Source: Tetrapyrgos nigripes
Taxonomy: Eukaryota; Basidiomycota; Agaricomycetes; Agaricales; Campanellaceae
Length of the DNA stretch: 64,000 nt
Direction of reading: 5' to 3'
Assembly (NCBI GenBank): GCA_013368315.1
Contig: JAACJM010000228.1
Location: forward strand, 1-64,000
Under the pieces are notes generated by a model. The model saw only the letters and a program-made list of their open reading frames with translations. It did no database searches and was not told the origin of the DNA. Within the stretch, counting starts at the first letter, position 1. Each line of letters starts with the position of its first letter. This document shows, in pieces, positions 59,780-64,000 of this stretch. The position numbers and the translations under genes were made by a program.

Positions 59780-60410
59780 CATTCCTACACGATTAGATCT
59801 CGGTGAATCGTGTAAGAAGGAACACTTCATGGTAGGCCCGTATGCACGGTAGAGAAGAGGCGAATGCCTTTGTTGATACAGGGGTGGAGGGAGAGGTTTT
59901 TGACGAGGTCATAGGAGACGGGTCTGGTATCGGAGATGTGAGCGTTCTTCTTGGAGTTTTTATTGGACTTGTGGATCGCGAAAATGTAGTAGACGATTGC
60001 GGCTATGGAGATGATGGAGTGAAGAAGATAGACAATAAATGGAATGGGACGAGGGGGGAAAAAAAGAACTTGACACGCACTGAGAAGTCGTATCAAACCC
60101 AGCTACCAAAAGCCCCAAAGCCTCAGCCGTAATCTCCTCTCTTCCCATCAACTGACCATGCTCATCCTTTACAGGTAACTTATTGAAGAACTCGTCTCTC
60201 TCAGAAAGTTTCGTTAATCTCTTCGCAGCCGGCATAACAGCCATCCCAGCCATCGTCTCAACATCTTCACTTCCTATGCAATACATCGGATGAAGACCGA
60301 CTATTGGACGGCAGTGTTTAGGGAGAACGCCAATGGGTTGACCGTATCGAGCTTGGCCGTTGAGAATTTCGACGGCGGGAATTCGGATGGTTTTGAAGAA
60401 TAACAATGCA
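59780..60410 (-). pseudogene. Cytochrome P450 relic
   Basis: Minus strand: VETMAGMAVMPAAKRL then MGREEITAEALGLLVAGFDTTSQ, the I-helix with AGxDTT. A normal donor and an intron follow. The next exon reads DLVKNLSLHPCINKGIRLFS, where the K-helix ExxR motif has become KxxR, then TVHTGLP and TGA where CGA (Arg) would be expected, then SVPSYTIHRD. The haem-binding Cys region is missing. Loss of ExxR and the stop make it non-functional. Confidence 0.82.
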
Positions 60411-60454
60411 GTTAGAAACATATATGCAATGGCGAGAACCCACCTCGATTCCTT

Positions 60455-60775
60455 CCAACATGAGGAACGAGTTGCGCCTTGGGACCCAGAGCAACTTAGA
60501 AAACCCGACGAGGTGAAAGTTTGTGATGTGCTCGAAGCTATGGCGAAGGAGGTTGGAGCGTGCATGTAAGTCATGTCGATCTGACTGCATGGATTTTTCC
60601 TGATCCTCGATCCACGGACAGTCGCAATCGCCTATGTCCTTCACAAGACACGTCCTTATTTTAGGAGGTCGAAAAGTCGAAAATCTGATGGCAAATCTTG
60701 AAGCTTTGGATATCTCACTATCTCCTTAACAGATCGAGCAATTGGACGGGTGGCCGTAATCTCGTACCCAGATGT
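60455..60775 (+). pseudogene. Aldo-keto reductase fragment, part 1
   Basis: Near-copy of exons 5-6 of the gene at 53.7 kb (PDEVKVCDVLEAMAKEVGA, VAIAYVLHKT, GGRKVENLMANLEALDISL). It carries a stop after SLS, a deletion in the exon 6 start and a break at GWP where the first insertion begins. Confidence 0.9.
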
Positions 60776-61997
60776 AACAGGACCTTTTGTCAAGGGGTAC
60801 CCACTTTCTTACTGCCGGACATCACCTTCATTTTCGGTCATAAGGCCTGACCCCCTCCCCCCCTCCCCCCTCTCCTTCCTTTTATGGAAGGTAGTATGTA
60901 AGCAAAAGTTACATAAGCTTACCTCATCTCCCCAACCCCATCATCAACGCTCTTTTGACTCATATTTTACTGCACTAAAAGTGTGTATACATGCTCTTTT
61001 TGTCCCTATTTAGATTGTACATATGCTGACCTGCATTTTTCTTACACTTACTGCCATGATGTCATGCAGTACAAGTCACATGGTTGCAATGGAATGGTCC
61101 AGCCTCCTTCTAGATTTGGTTTCTCAGCTAACAGAATGAGCCTAGATGCTGTTTTTGTCTTCATTTTATGCTTTTAGCAAGTCTTGTACTGAATGGAAGG
61201 CTCTTACAGGTCATCCAAGTGCTTATTACATAGCATGTCACTTTGGGTCATAAGGACCCCTACACCCCCCCCTCCCCCCAAGTAGTGATGTGCGGGCCGG
61301 GCTTGGGCTCAAAGCCCGGGCTCGGGCTGGGCTTTGTAGGGCTCGGGCTCACCAAAAATCCAAGCCTGGCCCTAAGCCCTCAGTAGGGTCGGGCTTGGGC
61401 CGGCTCGGGCTTTGAGCCCGGGCTCAGACTAGGATTATGTCATCACTCAAAAAGTCGCGATCGAAGTGTTGGATAAGTCTGAAGTTAAGTTTGTATTATA
61501 GACAAAGTGAACTACTGACCTACATTAAGCATTTACTGACCCAAACCAACATTATTGGTGCCAACAAGTGGTGGATAACAGCTGGGGATGACCCAGGAAG
61601 ATGGTTAGATGCTGAGAAACTGTAAAGTTGTGCGAGAACTTGGTGAGAATGCCTGCAAAAAAAATTTTCAACTATTTATTGACAATTTTTATTGGTCAGT
61701 AACAGGTCACTAAGTGCCGCTGAAAGCCCGGGCCTGAGCTTCGGGCTCAGGGCTTTCAGAAATCAAGCCCAAGCCCTCAGGCCCTCAAGCCCTCCTCAAA
61801 GGCCGGGCCGGGCTTGGGCTTTTAGGGCCGGGCTTGGGCTGGGCTCGGGCTTCAAGCCCAAGCCCGCACATCACTACCCCCAAGGTGATGTCAGGTATTA
61901 AGGTTCTGGGTACCCCTTGCCTTTTGTTTGTTTGGTTTCATTATTTGTTCACTATTTACTCTTTATTTGTTCCTCTCCTCGTCTGGGTACGAGACTA
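60776..61997. mobile_element. TIR element splitting the AKR copy (outer insertion 1)
   Basis: CTCGTACCCAGA starts the insert and its complement TCTGGGTACGAG ends it. Just inside are further inverted copies, CAAGGGGTACCCA (about 60796) and GGGTACCCCTTG (about 61905), each with ACATCACCTT about 20 bp on. AKR homology stops before it and resumes after it. It carries poly-C tracts behind GGTCATAAGG. It hosts the hAT-like MITE listed next. Confidence 0.7.
61283..61876. mobile_element. 594-bp hAT-like MITE, 8-bp TSD CCCCCAAG
   Basis: Terminal repeat TAGTGATGTGCGGGC at both ends, followed by GGGCTTGGGCT/GGGCTCGGGC arrays pointing inward. CCCCCAAG is duplicated on each side (61275-61282, 61877-61884), the 8-bp size of hAT transposition. 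No transposase inside. Nested in the poly-C tract of the older insertion. Confidence 0.9.
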
Positions 61998-62062
61998 GGA
62001 TGGCTGCTGTATAATCTCTTCGTGGATTCCAATTTCCATTTCCAGCTCCGTCTACGTCTACT
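61998..62062 (+). pseudogene. Aldo-keto reductase fragment, part 2
   Basis: About 65 bp matching the end of exon 6 and intron 6 of the gene at 53.7 kb (TATAATCTCTTCGTGGATTC, then AATTTCCATTTCCAGC, CCGTCTACGTCTACT). Confidence 0.85.
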
Positions 62063-62109
62063 CAATATCATTGATATTGCAACTATGCAATGCCACCCCA
62101 CCAGGTCCA

Positions 62110-62880
62110 GGACCTGAGGCCTGAAGGGGCCCAAGGGGTGTGCAGCCAGTTATAGCCAGACCGGATGTTCCTTTTGGGTCACAAGGACTGCCAGCTCCCC
62201 CTCCCCCCCCACCTTCCTAATATGGTATTTGATAAGATAAGATCACACGGCAATCTAAGTAGTGACATCACTGCCAGCTCATCAGTTCCCTACTCCCATC
62301 GTCGCATACCTAGCAGAGTCAGCTATGCCCTAACCAGCCTAGTACTTTATTCTCTAGGTATCAGCATTTTATTCCACTCAATTTAATATTGTGCTTCAAA
62401 CTATTGAGATGCTGCTGCCAGTTTGCTTCACCACCAGTGCCAATGGGAACATCTCGCTGGCAATGCTTGCAATACCTCTTGCTGTCTACTGTGAAGTCAG
62501 GCTAGGCGGCAAAGCATTTATTAACTACTGTATACCAGTGGGAACACTAATTGACAGACACACCGGTGCCTTTTTCTTTCCCATTGAAAATTTTCTGTTG
62601 ATGACGTGGAAGAAGTAGAAGCTGACCAATGCATGCCGCGTAGCCTTTCTGGCAATGTCTGGTTACTATATTTGGACGTAGAAACCACCGGTGGCATCAA
62701 AACTCAAGTTCTCGCAAAGTTTTCTTTGTTTCTAAGGCAAATTTGAAGAGAAAATGACATTGTAAGTATTGAAAAGGGAGGATGTACTTTTGGGTCACAA
62801 GGCCCCCCCTCCCCCCCTCCCCCCCCAAGATCCGGTCTCGCGTCGACTGACTGCACACCCCTTGAAGGGGCCATATGGCG
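62110..62880. mobile_element. TIR element splitting the AKR copy (insertion 2)
   Basis: Ends are inverted copies: GGGGCCCAAGGGGTGTGCAG at the left and GGCCCCTTCAAGGGGTGTGC read inward from the right, both reaching GACCGGAT about 15 bp on. Near each end the same-strand motif CTTTTGGGTCACAAGG precedes a poly-C tract. AKR homology resumes at 62896. No credible protein inside. Confidence 0.75.
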
Positions 62881-62895
62881 TGTATCTATCTATCT

Positions 62896-62975
62896 ACTGA
62901 ACTTTTCGATCCGCTTTTATAGGGAAAGCCGGTGACACATAGTCTCCTTCACCTATTCGGCCTGTCAAGGAACAG
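62896..62975 (+). pseudogene. Aldo-keto reductase fragment, part 3
   Basis: Matches the intron 6 acceptor and exon 7 (CGATCCGCTTTTATAGGGAA, then GGCCTGTCAAGGAACAG and stop), with an internal deletion of about 45 bp. Confidence 0.88.
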
Positions 62976-63103
62976 TAAAGTTGGAGCGCATGGAATGCTT
63001 TGAAGTTTGGATAGTAGTTACTTTCGAGGTCTCAGCCACATGTATTTTGTAGAAACTCTGTTCAAATTTCTGACATGAAGTACATTCACATGCAATCACA
63101 ACC

Positions 63104-63396
63104 TCACTGTCCGGTGAGTTGACCAACACTCTCCCAGAAAGTACATCCGACATCAGCTCCATCGGTATCAAAGCAACAGTACTTTTAATAACATATCTGC
63201 ACCTTTCCAAAAGGCCACTATTTGTCGAGATTGTATGAATATCTGCTGCAGAGCCATCTTCGGTGCTATTGAACACCATCTCAGTGTTTCCTGCGTTGTA
63301 CTTGTTCCATTGTGGAGTGATATTTGTTGGATCAAATTTGGAATTGGGGTCCATGGATATGGCGAACGCCAGGAAGGAATGGAGAAATACGCTCAT
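63104..63396 (-). pseudogene. Carboxylesterase 3' fragment, copy 3
   Basis: Very close to the end of the intact gene at 55.4 kb: SFLAFAISMDPNSKFDPTNI, NAGNTEMVFNSTEDGSAADI, GLLERCR, the same donor, then FWESVGQ-like tail. It stops abruptly at 63396. Together with the AKR pieces it repeats the convergent AKR/esterase junction, so both came in one segmental duplication. Confidence 0.88.
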
Positions 63397-64000
63397 TGGG
63401 ACATTTGCGAGCTCATTGTCACAGAGCAGATCCTAATTCGGTGCCTTTTATTGAGGCCCAATCCACGATTACCGTCACTGGATTCGTCACCCATTGCTTG
63501 TTTGCCACCCGAAATCCTCTGTCACATCTTCTCCTTCTGTTGCACCGAAGCTGTTTTCGGGGGTCCGAGAACTACACAGCTAGAGGGTAGATCACCGTTT
63601 AACCACCATAACCCAGGCATTCCTCTTTCCCAAGTATGCACACAATGGCGGGAATTAGTTCTGTCCACATCTACCCTCTGGTTGTCCATATCCATCAGTC
63701 TAGATGTTCAGGGCTACTGGACTGTTGATATCATCGAAATGTTGCTCCACCGCTATTTACGCCTTTCACAACTCTCTTCTCTATACCTCCAATTGCACTT
63801 TCCGGAAGATACACCGTTTGCACAGTGTATCCTCTGCTCCCTGTCGGCTCATTCCTCTCGATGGAGACTCTTCAGTCTTTCCTGCGCTCCCAGTTTGCTT
63901 GTCGAGGATAATTTTCCCGGCATCCACAGTCTTCTTCACCAGCTCAAGAGCTTGAGGATTGAGAGTCTTTATGGGGAGTTACCTGGCCCAGGGACATTCA
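63379..64000 (+). CDS. F-box protein (3' partial)
   Basis: One frame is open from the ATG at 63379 to the window end (207 codons). An F-box of the Agaricomycete type starts at about residue 40: LPPEILCHIFSFCC, an insertion with GRSPFNHHNPG, then PLSQVCTQWRELVLSTSTLW and SISISLDVQGYW. Leu-rich, LRR-like sequence follows (LSSLYLQLHFPE, LKSLRIESL). F-box proteins select substrates for SCF ubiquitin ligases, and the family is massively expanded in mushrooms. The first residues overlap the antisense end of the esterase fragment, so the original 5' end may have been replaced and the start is doubtful. Confidence 0.75.
   Translation, partial: MEKYAHWDICELIVTEQILIRCLLLRPNPRLPSLDSSPIACLPPEILCHIFSFCCTEAVFGGPRTTQLEGRSPFNHHNPGIPLSQVCTQWRELVLSTSTLWLSISISLDVQGYWTVDIIEMLLHRYLRLSQLSSLYLQLHFPEDTPFAQCILCSLSAHSSRWRLFSLSCAPSLLVEDNFPGIHSLLHQLKSLRIESLYGELPGPGTF

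Overview
The window looks like nuclear DNA of a mushroom-forming basidiomycete (Agaricomycetes). The evidence is 45-110 nt GT-AG introns, several microexons of 11-24 nt, intron-rich CAZyme-type genes, a DUF6534 seven-helix protein, paired SUR7/PalI proteins, and many DNA-transposon and MITE remnants. No rRNA, tRNA or CRISPR was seen. Gene models were built by hand from in-phase splice sites.

Layout. 0-6.5 kb: a HECT-like gene running in from the left, a truncated ribonucleotide reductase small-subunit relic, and a divergent pair made of an unrecognised 346-residue protein (-) and an intact DDE integrase (+). 7.8-12.9 kb: a 585-bp MITE with TGA target duplication, a dithiol glutaredoxin, and two copies of a four-helix membrane protein (first broken, second intact) around a 165-bp-armed inverted repeat. 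14.3-19.3 kb: a secreted GMC oxidoreductase of the aryl-alcohol-oxidase type and a DUF6534 protein. 19.8-23 kb: a decayed Ty1/Copia element with a half-tRNA-type primer site. 23-30.9 kb: gene-poor, AT-rich repeat land. 31-37 kb: two tandem SUR7/PalI genes and two tandem secreted GDSL (SGNH) esterases. 37.5-44.5 kb: a proline-rich protein and a long WDR7 (rabconnectin-3 beta)-like WD40 gene. 44.6-46.2 kb: a hAT relic with a nested MITE next to a third, truncated copy of the four-helix family. 46.5-53.7 kb: one NTF2/SnoaL-fold gene followed by palindromes, minisatellite and an insertion with an empty-site paralogue. 53.7-57.8 kb: an aldo-keto reductase and a secreted type-B carboxylesterase, convergent. 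58-64 kb: debris of the same two genes plus GH13 and P450 fragments, split by nested TIR elements, and an F-box gene running off the right edge.

Functional picture. The GMC oxidase (makes H2O2 from aryl alcohols), the AKR (aryl-alcohol-dehydrogenase type), two GDSL esterases and a carboxylesterase fit a plant-litter or wood decay lifestyle. This is inference from families, not proof of a pathway. The most unusual content is the left-end group (HECT-like gene, orphan protein and integrase sharing a 76-bp divergent promoter), which could be one large DNA transposon or two neighbouring ones.
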